This document shows positions 51,295-59,584 of a stretch of 64,000 nt of DNA, piece after piece. The translations under genes were made by a program, and so were the position numbers. How positions within the stretch are numbered: the first letter of the stretch is position 1; the number at the start of each line of letters is the position of its first letter. The notes beneath the pieces are model-generated. The model saw nothing but the letters and a program-made list of their open reading frames with translations, was not told the origin of the DNA and ran no database searches. The DNA comes from JAFGRU01 sp963665915 (GTDB taxonomy: Bacteria > Desulfobacterota > Desulfuromonadia > Desulfuromonadales > JAAYDE01): assembly GCA_963665915.2 (NCBI GenBank), contig CAXXSG010000002.1, forward strand, positions 1 to 64,000, read 5' to 3'.

Positions 51295-54279
51295 CTACGG
51301 ACAGGTCGCGCCGTACGCCGCGAGCAACGCCTGCAAGTCTTCGAGATCAACGTTGTTGTCGCCGTTGAGGTCGCCGCCGGCGTAACCGACGCCGCTTCCG
51401 CCGTAGTTACTCAGCAGCGTTTGCAGGTCTTCCAGGTTGACGGTGTCGTCGCCGTTGAGGTCGGCTCCCAACATCGTCATCGCGGTCGCGCCGCTGGAGA
51501 ATGCCGTCTCGACCAGGTCGGTGTTGCGCGCCTGGGCGGCGAAGGTGTAATCGGTGCAATCGAGCAGCGTGCCGATCGTCGTGCCGGCCCACTGCGCCTC
51601 GGTCTGCCAAACAGCGGTCGCACTTGGCTGCCCGCTCGCGTCGACCCACATGCCGCTCCAACTGCCGTCGGTCGTGGCGGTACACTGAATTGCGAATTCG
51701 GTGCCGCTTGGGTTGCCATTCGCGGCCACTTCCACGTCGAGCGAATCCACGCCGACGCTGCTGAGCACCAACGTGCCCGGCACCGCGGCCCAGGTCGTCG
51801 CCGTGGCTTCATCCGACCAGTCGGTCACGTTCGGCGTAGCTACGCCGTCCCGCGCTCGCGTGCGATACGTATACGCCGTGTTCGGCGCCAAACCGTCATC
51901 GACGTACGCGGTCGCCGTTTGCCAGTTGCTGCTGGTTCCGCCGGTGCCGCCCGCCGTCAGTTCAAACTCGTATTCAACCGGCGGCGTGTCGTCGCTCGCC
52001 GTCGTGGCGGTCATGCTGATTGCGTCCGTGCCCGTCGCGGTCGGAACGGCCGCCCACGTAAGTGGTGTGGGGGCCGGCGGTGTGGTGTCTTCTTCCGCTG
52101 CACAATCCGGTCCCGACAATGCCAGCACGTAATCGCCCGAAGCGCCCGAAGCGCCCGCCACGCGAATCAGATACGTTGTGTTTGCCGTGACCGAGACCTG
52201 CAAGTACGACTGATCGACCGGCCAGAAACTGCATTCTCCGTTCCAGCCGTCGTCATCGTTGCACCCGGCTTCGGTGGCACCCGTGCCCGGGCAACCGGAA
52301 TGAACCGAGATTACCGTGTCATAGCCCGAGTCGCAGAGACTCAGCGTCAACGTCCCGCTGCTGGCCGGCGTGTACTTGTACCACACATCCGGCGCCGAAC
52401 TCGAAGAGCCGCAGCTTGCCGTACCGTCATTCGTCACGGACGCAGTCGAATTGGCGTACGTGCCCGGGCAGGCCCGTTCGGCATCCGCGCAGTCGTCATT
52501 GGCCGGCGGTGCCGTCCACAGGTTGTGCGCCAGAAAACCGGTCGTGATCTCGTCGTAGTGCGGCGAGCCATTACTCAGGTCGCCGTCGTCATCATCCAGC
52601 GTCAGAAAATCGGTTGTGATACTGGGCGTAATCGCCGTCCCGCTGTGCAGCAGAATGCTGTTGACCGTCAGAGCCCCCAGCACGTCGATGTAGTTGCTCG
52701 GTTCGGTAACGACCAGTTCGTTGCGCGTACTCCACACTGCGCCTGACAGAAGCTGGCCGCATTCGTGAATCTCGCCTTCACACGGGTATTGCAGGTCGTT
52801 GTCGGCGTCGCGAATGCCCCTCGCGCACTGGACGGCGTGGAAGCCCATCCCCATCTTCGAGTGATCCAGAATCAGCATGGCCATGCAATCGCTCATACCT
52901 TCGCCGTATTCACCTTGTCCGCTGCCGCCGCGATCAACCAGGTGGTGCCCGTACTCGTGGTGAATGATTGCGGAGTACGCTGTGTTGGCAAGCCCGGTGT
53001 CGCTCTGGCAGAAGTTGATCGAACTGCCGCTATACCATGCGTTGCCTGGGCAATAGCCATCCGTCCGGTTTACGTACACCGGGAAGTTCGTCTGCGAGGC
53101 GATGGTCGGGTAGGACGGGTTGTATGTCAGAGTGAAGTCGCGGACTTCGTTCGCGCGAATGTAGCCATCGACCTGTGCACGCGTGAATTCATCCGGATCA
53201 CCTTCGTTCTGGATGAAGTCTGCCGGTCCGGGCGGCGTCACGATTTGCGACAGAGATTCATCGCTGCCGGCATCGTTGTACACGCGGAAGTATTGGCCGC
53301 GAATCGTCGAGGTGACCGTCACGGCTGACGTTCCGCTGTTGCTGATTGTGTAATCGCCGTTGGCATCGGTGTACGCCGAGTTGCCGCCGGAAACGCTGAC
53401 CAGGGCGTGATTCAGTGGCATCAGTTCAGGATCAACGCAATGCGGCGCCCGCGGCCCGGGCGTGGCTATTCCGCTGACGTTGCCGACGACGTCTTCGAAT
53501 ACGATCCGGTTCTCCACGTGCAGAATCTCGCCCGTCACCGCATCCGCCACGAAGCGGAACTTGGCGAAGTCCGAGCTGTCCGGCGTACCGTTGTCACCGA
53601 CGTACGTCACCGCCAATTGCGGATCGACGTTCATGTCATCCACGCCGGCCCAGATCACTAGCTCGGGTTCGGTGAAGTTCACCAACTCGGGCAATGCGAG
53701 CTCTCGCGGATCGCCGGCAAAATCGTGCTCCATCTGTGCGGCCGCCGCGGCGATCGCCAAATCGGTTTGCACCACCGGAGCCGCGGCCAGACTGGAAACC
53801 TGAAACGTTCCCAGGTCGCGCAGCGCGGAGGCCGCCAACACCGTCGGCGAACCGGGTACGTTGCGAACCAGGATGCGCAGGTCGGCGCCGTAGACCGGCA
53901 GCCCGTCAAACCGCTGTGCATAGCGATAGAGGTAGAACTTGTACTCGCCCGTTGCGGGATCAACCATGACGGGCTGAACCAGTTCACTGCTGTCCGCGAA
54001 GCCGACCAATTCCAGATCGTCCGGCGATACGCCGAAGACCTCGGCATAACTGGTCAGAAACAGCTCGGCCGATTCGTCCGGCGTAGTGGCCTCGACCAGC
54101 CTCGTTCCGTACACGCGTGTGATACGCCCGGCGTCCGTTTGCATCCGGACCGCCGGCACATCCGCGCGCAATATGCTAATGGCGTCGTGAACGGGAATGC
54201 GCTCGCTACCGAAGGTGAATCCGGGCAAACACGACAGGATGGCCACGCCGGCCACCAGTAACTTCGCGGTACGGAGCAT
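51295..54279 (-). CDS. secreted M36-type (fungalysin-like) metalloprotease with dockerin-like tail
   Basis: 994 residues; AGGAGG lies six bases before the ATG and a signal peptide precedes 'FGSE'. Residues about 30-210 form an FTP-like propeptide. Residues about 210-600 are the catalytic domain, with the zinc site 'IIHHEYGHHLVD' (H441-E442-x-x-H445) and a third ligand in 'GEGMSD' (E460). A pre-peptidase C-terminal-like domain with 'DVWYKYTPASSGTLTLSLCD' and 'LIRVAGASGASGDYVLAL' follows (about 605-725), then two fibronectin-III-like segments. The end is a dockerin-like pair 'DLNGDDTVNLEDLQTLLSNY' and 'DLNGDNNVDLEDLQALLAAY'. M36 proteases degrade extracellular protein. Confidence 0.88.
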   Translation of the reverse strand: MLRTAKLLVAGVAILSCLPGFTFGSERIPVHDAISILRADVPAVRMQTDAGRITRVYGTRLVEATTPDESAELFLTSYAEVFGVSPDDLELVGFADSSELVQPVMVDPATGEYKFYLYRYAQRFDGLPVYGADLRILVRNVPGSPTVLAASALRDLGTFQVSSLAAAPVVQTDLAIAAAAAQMEHDFAGDPRELALPELVNFTEPELVIWAGVDDMNVDPQLAVTYVGDNGTPDSSDFAKFRFVADAVTGEILHVENRIVFEDVVGNVSGIATPGPRAPHCVDPELMPLNHALVSVSGGNSAYTDANGDYTISNSGTSAVTVTSTIRGQYFRVYNDAGSDESLSQIVTPPGPADFIQNEGDPDEFTRAQVDGYIRANEVRDFTLTYNPSYPTIASQTNFPVYVNRTDGYCPGNAWYSGSSINFCQSDTGLANTAYSAIIHHEYGHHLVDRGGSGQGEYGEGMSDCMAMLILDHSKMGMGFHAVQCARGIRDADNDLQYPCEGEIHECGQLLSGAVWSTRNELVVTEPSNYIDVLGALTVNSILLHSGTAITPSITTDFLTLDDDDGDLSNGSPHYDEITTGFLAHNLWTAPPANDDCADAERACPGTYANSTASVTNDGTASCGSSSSAPDVWYKYTPASSGTLTLSLCDSGYDTVISVHSGCPGTGATEAGCNDDDGWNGECSFWPVDQSYLQVSVTANTTYLIRVAGASGASGDYVLALSGPDCAAEEDTTPPAPTPLTWAAVPTATGTDAISMTATTASDDTPPVEYEFELTAGGTGGTSSNWQTATAYVDDGLAPNTAYTYRTRARDGVATPNVTDWSDEATATTWAAVPGTLVLSSVGVDSLDVEVAANGNPSGTEFAIQCTATTDGSWSGMWVDASGQPSATAVWQTEAQWAGTTIGTLLDCTDYTFAAQARNTDLVETAFSSGATAMTMLGADLNGDDTVNLEDLQTLLSNYGGSGVGYAGGDLNGDNNVDLEDLQALLAAYGATCP

Positions 54280-54719
54280 CTTCTGCCTCCTAAGACAAGT
54301 TGGCTCACGCTGGTTTGCAGAAAGGGGACCGTGAAATGCCGGCGGTCGTCCACCGGCCGATATTCAGGGTTGCCCGACCGAGCATGCGGCGAATTCGCAA
54401 AACCTCTGATACCCAAACTATAGCGGCGTTGATGGCGTGAGTGGCGAGAAAACCAGCGCGAGTCGGCGGTACACACGGCAAGAACGCCATTCACAGCTCA
54501 TTGGGACGTGGTTTCACACCCTCGGAATGGCGACCTCGACAGTTATCGCCCCCGCCTCGTAACAGCTCGGCCTTTACTTTCCCTTCACATTCGCCGCACG
54601 TCCATTTAACATTCGTCAGATAAATCAGTTAGCGGGGATGTGCTTCGCGGCTGGTCGGATTGCCGGGCTGCTGACAAGCCCCGACTCTGACCATCCGAAC
54701 GCCAGGCGCGGAACTTCAC
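54280..54719. other. 440-bp divergent intergenic region upstream of phoB
   Basis: The gap lies between the leftward M36 protease and rightward phoB. It contains the Pho-box-like 11-bp direct repeats at 54572-54615 described separately. No additional gene is visible; short frames at 54054-54494 and 54305-54490 lack family features. Confidence 0.5.
54572..54615 (+). promoter_or_regulatory. candidate Pho box: 11-bp-spaced TTNACWTTC repeats before phoB
   Basis: Read in 11-bp units from 54572: CTTTACTTTCC, CTTCACATTCG, an unrelated unit, and TTTAACATTCG. Three of four units share the YTTNACWTTC pattern in exact 11-bp register, one helical turn apart, as in PhoB/PhoP operators (TTNACA-type direct repeats). 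Autoregulation of phoBR is the obvious inference; binding is not shown. Confidence 0.5.
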
Positions 54720-55424
54720 ATGGATAGCGGCAAAGCAATCCTCATCGTTGAGGACGAAAACGATCTGGCCGAGGTGCTGCTCTATCACCTCGAACGCGAA
54801 GGGTATCGGTGCCGGCGAGCGCGCGATGGCGACGCCGCGCTGGCCGAAGTGCAGCGTGCCATACCCGACCTCATTCTGCTTGATCGCATGTTACCCAAGT
54901 TTTCGGGGGACGAGGTCGCTGCGCGCCTGAAACGCGACGCTCGCTCGGCGGACATTCCCATCATCATGCTGACGGCCAAGGCCGAGGACGCCGACGAACT
55001 GGTCGGCTTTGCGCTCGGCGCTGACGACTACGTTCGCAAGCCATTTTCCATGAAGCTATTGCTGGCCCGCATCGCCGCCGTGCTGCGGCGCGACCGCGCC
55101 AGCCGTGAGAATCGCGAAGTGCTGACGATGGGGCCGGTCGTGCTCGATCGCGCTCGACACGAAGCCACGGTCAACGGCGGCCAGGTTTCGCTCACGGCCA
55201 CCGAATTCCGCATCCTCGCGACGCTTATGAACGCCGGCGGCCGCGTGCTCGATCGCGCCCAGTTGATCGACTCGGTGCTCGGCCACGGCGTGGCGGTGAC
55301 CAATCGCACGATTGACGTACACATCGCCGCTTTGCGCAGAAAGTTGGGTGAGGCATCCAACTGCATTCAGACGGTTCGCGGTGTAGGATACACCTACCGT
55401 GTGCCGGTTGATGAGAAGCGCTAA
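54720..55424 (+). CDS. phoB: phosphate regulon response regulator, OmpR/PhoB family
   Basis: A 234-residue regulator. The receiver domain (1-120) has the acidic pocket 'ILIVEDEND', the phospho-acceptor D55 in 'LILLDRMLPKFSG', the switch Thr in 'IIMLTAKAED' and the Lys in 'DDYVRKPFS'. The OmpR-type winged-helix domain (135-228) ends with 'TNRTIDVHIAALRRKLGE' and 'IQTVRGVGYTYRV'. It sits 24 bases before phoR and at the head of the pst cluster, which is why PhoB is chosen among OmpR-family members. Candidate Pho-box repeats lie upstream. Confidence 0.9.
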   Translation: MDSGKAILIVEDENDLAEVLLYHLEREGYRCRRARDGDAALAEVQRAIPDLILLDRMLPKFSGDEVAARLKRDARSADIPIIMLTAKAEDADELVGFALGADDYVRKPFSMKLLLARIAAVLRRDRASRENREVLTMGPVVLDRARHEATVNGGQVSLTATEFRILATLMNAGGRVLDRAQLIDSVLGHGVAVTNRTIDVHIAALRRKLGEASNCIQTVRGVGYTYRVPVDEKR

Positions 55425-55448
55425 TCCCTCCGTTGGAATTGCACACGC

Positions 55449-57335
55449 ATGCAAACGCGTGGAATCCTATTGCGAGCGCTGCTGAGCAGCGCAGCGTTGC
55501 TGCTGCTTGTTTTGCTCGGCGCATTCTGGGTCACAGCACGCCAACAGCGTGATGTCCTGGACCAGCGTTTGCGCGCCGACATGCTCGATACGGCGCGCCT
55601 GCTGGCGGCCGTCGCGGCGGAAGAGGACGGCGCCAAGCCCGGGCCGCGGCTCTCCGCCTGGGCAGAGCGCCAAGCCGAGCGCGACTGGACTACCGTCGTC
55701 GTCGGTTCCGAACGAGAAGTCCTGGTCGATTCAACCGGGGGTATCGACTGGGCGCAGCAGTTGCAGCACCTGCCCGAGGTTGACGAGGCCTTTCGTCAGG
55801 GCGAGGCGGCTTATGTTCGGCAGGGCAGCGGCTATTCGGCATCTGTGGTCGTCGCCGTGCGGGTCGATTATCCCGAACGCGGCATGGGCTTGGTCTGGAT
55901 GTCTGCGCCGGCGAATTCGATCGCCGTGGCGTGGCACACGCTGCTTCCTGCGCTACGCGTTTCACTGCTGATCGCCGCCGTCGGCGTGCTCGTCTTGGGC
56001 GGCTTGCTGGCGGCATTTCGGCGACAGTTCCTCCATGCGCTGGCTCTGATGACGCACCGCCTTTCCCGCGGGCGGATTGAGGGCACCTACGACGATGATT
56101 TCCCTGACGAGTACGCCGAGCTGGTCATTGCCGTGCGGGGCATGCGCGACCGCCTGCGGGCCGACATGGAAAGCGTGGCTCGGCAGCGGCACACGCTCGC
56201 CGCACTGATCAACCAATTGCAGGAAGGCGTTGTTGTTACGGAGGCCAACGGGCATATCGCGCTGATCAACCCGGCTGCCCGGCAACTGCTGCAATTGCCG
56301 TCTGATGCCGGCGGGAAACCACGTCCCCTCGTGGGTGAGCCGCTCGAACGCTGTATCCCTTTGCACGAAGCCCAGCGCTTGTTGCGGGGTGAAGCGATTG
56401 ATAGTGCCACCGTTCGCGCTATTGCCGAGCCGCATGAACGCATTTCATCGTCGCCATCGCTGCCCGAGCCGCACGAGCAGGAAGCACGCATCCAGGTCAA
56501 GGGCCCTTCGGGGACAATGCAGTTGCTCGCCCGAGCGTCCGACGTGAAGCTGCCGCTCGACGATGACAGCGGCGATACGTCCGCCGTCGGTCGCATGCTT
56601 GTTCTGACCGACATTACGGAACTCACCCGTGCCATGCGTATGCGGACAGATTTTGTCGCGAACGCTTCGCATGAGTTACGCACACCGCTGTCGACGATTC
56701 GCGCCGCGGTCGAAACGCTCCAGCAGATGAACTTTGCGGAGGATGCCGCCGCCGCGCAGAGGTTCATCGCCGCCATTGATCGACAGAGCACGCGTCTCGA
56801 AGCCCTGGTCGGCGATCTGCTGGATCTCTCGCGGCTGGAGTCGGCATCGGCCCGCTACGAGCCCGAGGAGTTGAACGTCCACGACGTGCTCGAAGACTTG
56901 CGCCTGCGGTTCTCAGAGCGGCTGGAATCGCGCGGCGTGCAGTGGGAGGCGATCTGCGAGGCCGCCCCGGACGCGACCGTTTCGGTACATCCGCATCTGC
57001 TCCGGCTGGTTCTCGACAATCTCGTCGACAATGCGATCAAATTCACAGAGCCGGACGGCGTTGTGGCGGCACGATGCGACGTTGAGGACAGCGTCGTCAT
57101 CTTTGCCGTGATTGACACCGGTTGCGGAATTCCCCGCGCTGAGCAGACACGTGTATTTGAACGGTTCTACCAGGTAGAGCGCGCCCGTTCCGGGAACGAG
57201 CGCGGTACCGGCCTGGGGCTGTCTATCGTCCGCCACGCCATCGCTTCGCTGGGCGGCCACGTGACGCTGGAAAGCCGCCTGGGTGAGGGGACCACCGTGA
57301 CCGTTCGGATTCCGCAGCCTCCTCAGGCCCCATAA
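55449..57335 (+). CDS. phoR: phosphate regulon sensor histidine kinase
   Basis: A 628-residue membrane kinase. TM1 (about residues 8-28), an extracytoplasmic loop of about 140 residues (unlike the short one of E. coli PhoR), TM2 (about 170-192), a HAMP-like segment, and a PAS domain ('LINQLQEGVVVTEANGHIAL', 'INPAARQLL'). The HisKA box is 'NASHELRTPLSTIRAAVETL' (phospho-acceptor H408), and the ATPase domain has 'LVDNAIKFTEPDG' (N box), 'DTGCGIP' (G1), 'FYQVERARSG', and 'GTGLGLSIVRHAI' (G2). The layout and position identify PhoR. Confidence 0.9.
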   Translation: MQTRGILLRALLSSAALLLLVLLGAFWVTARQQRDVLDQRLRADMLDTARLLAAVAAEEDGAKPGPRLSAWAERQAERDWTTVVVGSEREVLVDSTGGIDWAQQLQHLPEVDEAFRQGEAAYVRQGSGYSASVVVAVRVDYPERGMGLVWMSAPANSIAVAWHTLLPALRVSLLIAAVGVLVLGGLLAAFRRQFLHALALMTHRLSRGRIEGTYDDDFPDEYAELVIAVRGMRDRLRADMESVARQRHTLAALINQLQEGVVVTEANGHIALINPAARQLLQLPSDAGGKPRPLVGEPLERCIPLHEAQRLLRGEAIDSATVRAIAEPHERISSSPSLPEPHEQEARIQVKGPSGTMQLLARASDVKLPLDDDSGDTSAVGRMLVLTDITELTRAMRMRTDFVANASHELRTPLSTIRAAVETLQQMNFAEDAAAAQRFIAAIDRQSTRLEALVGDLLDLSRLESASARYEPEELNVHDVLEDLRLRFSERLESRGVQWEAICEAAPDATVSVHPHLLRLVLDNLVDNAIKFTEPDGVVAARCDVEDSVVIFAVIDTGCGIPRAEQTRVFERFYQVERARSGNERGTGLGLSIVRHAIASLGGHVTLESRLGEGTTVTVRIPQPPQAP

Positions 57336-57384
57336 AACGCGCGTCCCCGCTGCCAGCACTCTCTCCCAGATCAGACGGTTTGCC

Positions 57385-57405
57385 TTAATGAGTTGTTAAT
57401 ACTCC
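57385..57405 (+). promoter_or_regulatory. candidate Pho half-site repeat before pstS
   Basis: TTAATGAGTTG (57385-57395) and TTAATACTCCG (57396 onward) are adjacent 11-bp units beginning with TTAAT, 107 bases before the pstS ATG and 50 bases after the phoR stop. The spacing matches PhoB/PhoP tandem repeats, though the core differs a little from the repeats upstream of phoB. Confidence 0.4.
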
Positions 57406-57511
57406 GGCGGTACAACCTTTGCGCAGGGCGCTGTGTGCAGACTTGCGCAGTCCGGCACGGCGGTCCTCGAGCGACCCCATTCCCAAAACAATGTGCAGGG
57501 AGACGAGAACG

Positions 57512-58354
57512 ATGCGACGACGAACGTTTCGCGAGACATCGCTGTTGTTGGCTGTAGCGGGTTTGGTCCTTGCGGCGTCGCCGGTGTTGGCTGACGAGAA
57601 CACGATCGTGATCGACGGTTCAACGACCGTCGGCCCGATCGCCAAAGCATTTGCCGAGTACTTTCCGAAAGAACACCCCGGCGTGACGGTTACCGTTAGC
57701 GAATCGGGCAGCGGCAATGGTGCCAAGAGCTTGATCAACGGCACCTGTGACATCGCCACCATGTCGCGCTTTATGAAGCCCAAAGAGTTTGCCGCCGCAG
57801 TCGAGAAGGAAGTTCTTCCGACGGCGCATGTGGTCGCGATGGACGGCCTGCCGATCATCGTGAATCCGCGCAATCCGGTTAAGGAACTCAGGCTGGAGCA
57901 GGTTCGCGACATCTATACCGGCAAGATCACCAATTGGAAGCAAGTCGGTGGCCCGGATCTCAAGATCGTCAAGATCAGCCGCGACACGAACAGCGGTACG
58001 TACGAGACGTTCGAGACCGTCGTGATGCACAAAGAGAAGATAGCGTCCGACGCCGAGTACGTTGGCAGCAACGGTTTCGTTCGCCAGCGTGTGCAGTCCA
58101 CGCCGGCTGCGATTGGTTACGCCGGCCTCGGTTTCGTGGATCGCACCGTCAAGGCGCTGACGATTGACGGCATCGATCCGACCCCCGAGACGGTTTCGAC
58201 CGGTCGTTACCCGATCGCTCGTGCGTTGTACATGTTTACCAACGGTTTTCCAAAGCTGGGCACGAATATGCACCAGTTTGTCACGTTTCACCTGACGCCC
58301 AAGGGCCAGGAGATCATCGAGTCAGTCGGATTCGTGCCGGTCACACGCTACTAG
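57512..58354 (+). CDS. pstS: phosphate-binding protein of the Pst ABC transporter
   Basis: 280 residues, exported (signal peptide 'SLLLAVAGLVLAASPVLA' then DENT). 'IVIDGSTTVGPIAKAFAEYF' and 'VSESGSGNGAKSLINGTCDI' hold the S/T-G-S and S-G-S-G phosphate-binding loops; 'ISRDTNSGTYETFETVV' provides the R-D-x-x-S-G-T loop; 'VGSNGFVRQRVQSTPAAIGY' closes the site. The frame is open to 57419, but ATG 57512 with GGGAG nine bases upstream begins the signal peptide properly. It captures periplasmic phosphate for PstCAB. Confidence 0.95.
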   Translation: MRRRTFRETSLLLAVAGLVLAASPVLADENTIVIDGSTTVGPIAKAFAEYFPKEHPGVTVTVSESGSGNGAKSLINGTCDIATMSRFMKPKEFAAAVEKEVLPTAHVVAMDGLPIIVNPRNPVKELRLEQVRDIYTGKITNWKQVGGPDLKIVKISRDTNSGTYETFETVVMHKEKIASDAEYVGSNGFVRQRVQSTPAAIGYAGLGFVDRTVKALTIDGIDPTPETVSTGRYPIARALYMFTNGFPKLGTNMHQFVTFHLTPKGQEIIESVGFVPVTRY

Positions 58355-58403
58355 ATCCGGAGCCGGTTAATCCGCGCGGCGGATTGCGTCGCGTGTTGCG
58401 AAC

Positions 58404-59579
58404 ATGGCCCAGTTGAGCTCATTTTCCGAGGACCATTTGGCAGCGGGCAAGCCCAGCTTGATGCTGTCCAGAGGCGCGTCGCGCGCGAAGCGCGTGATGG
58501 CCGTTCTCGGCCATGCGGTGTTGCTCACGATTGCGGCCAGCTCCGCCATTGCCGTCCTGTTCATCTTCATCTTCATTGCGAAGGACGCGATTCCGTTCTT
58601 TCAATTGCGCGGGTTCAAAGAATTCTTCCTTGGGATGGATTGGAATCCGGTCGGTGCCGTGCCGTCGTTTGGCAGTTTCACGATCTTCGTCGGCACCGGC
58701 CTGGTAACGATCGGGGCGATCTTTGTGGCCGTGCCGCTCGGTGTCTCCGCGGCGGTGTGCCTCAGCGACATCCTGCCGTTTCGTATGCGGCAGATCTTCA
58801 AGCCGATCATTGAGTTGTTGGCGGCGATTCCATCCGTTGCGTACGGCTTCTTTGCTTTGATCATCTTCGCGCCGCTGCTTCAGGAGCATGGCGGTCGTGT
58901 GTTGTCGGCCGCGTGGTGGTGCATCGCCGGTCCGCCGTTGGCGATCGGTACGTTTGTGATTTCCGACCTCTCCGCGGCCCGCTTCGGCGACCCGCGCAGC
59001 GAGAACCGGGCCCGGATCGTGTTGATGACGGTGCTCGGATTCGTGGCACTTGCGATTCTGGTTCTCGTCGGCTGGCGCTTCAGCACCGTGCAGATCTCCA
59101 GCGGCACAAATGCCCTGAACGTCTCCATCGTCTTGGGAATCATGGCGTTGCCGACCGTGATCAGCGTCTCCGAGGATGCCTTGCAGGCCGTGGGGCGTGA
59201 CTTGCGAGAAGGGGCCTACGCGCTCGGCTCGACCCGCGCCGAAACGCTGTCCCGCGTTGTGTTGCCGGCCGCCGCGAGCGGCCTGTGTGCCGCGGTAATT
59301 CTCGGCGTGATGCGCGCCATCGGCGAAACGATGGTGGTCTGGATGGCCTCGGGTAATGCGGCGCAGGTGCCCAGTCCGATCTGGAATCTGCTCGAACCGG
59401 TACGGACGTTGACGGCGACCATCGCTGGCGACATGGGCGAGGCCGACCAATCGACCGGCTCGGCCCGCTACCACGTGCTGTTCGCGATGGCGCTGGCTCT
59501 GCTTTCGATTGCTTTCCTCTGCAACCTGGTCAGCGAGCGCGTGATCGCCCGCTCAGTCAAACGGCAACGGGGAGGCTGA
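58404..59579 (+). CDS. pstC: phosphate ABC transporter permease
   Basis: 391 residues with six or seven helices. The MetI-like permease core has 'FVGTGLVTIGAIFVAVPLGV' followed by 'SAAVCLSDILP', 'IELLAAIPSVAYGFFALIIF' and the EAA loop 'DALQAVGRDLREGAYALGST' preceding 'RAETLSRVVLPAAASGL'. These are characteristic of PstC. A longer central cytoplasmic/periplasmic segment (about 190-230, 'SAARFGDPRSENRARIVLM') makes it bigger than E. coli PstC (319). It is 49 bases after pstS and 5 bases before pstA. Confidence 0.93.
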   Translation: MAQLSSFSEDHLAAGKPSLMLSRGASRAKRVMAVLGHAVLLTIAASSAIAVLFIFIFIAKDAIPFFQLRGFKEFFLGMDWNPVGAVPSFGSFTIFVGTGLVTIGAIFVAVPLGVSAAVCLSDILPFRMRQIFKPIIELLAAIPSVAYGFFALIIFAPLLQEHGGRVLSAAWWCIAGPPLAIGTFVISDLSAARFGDPRSENRARIVLMTVLGFVALAILVLVGWRFSTVQISSGTNALNVSIVLGIMALPTVISVSEDALQAVGRDLREGAYALGSTRAETLSRVVLPAAASGLCAAVILGVMRAIGETMVVWMASGNAAQVPSPIWNLLEPVRTLTATIAGDMGEADQSTGSARYHVLFAMALALLSIAFLCNLVSERVIARSVKRQRGG

Positions 59580-59584
59580 GCGAG

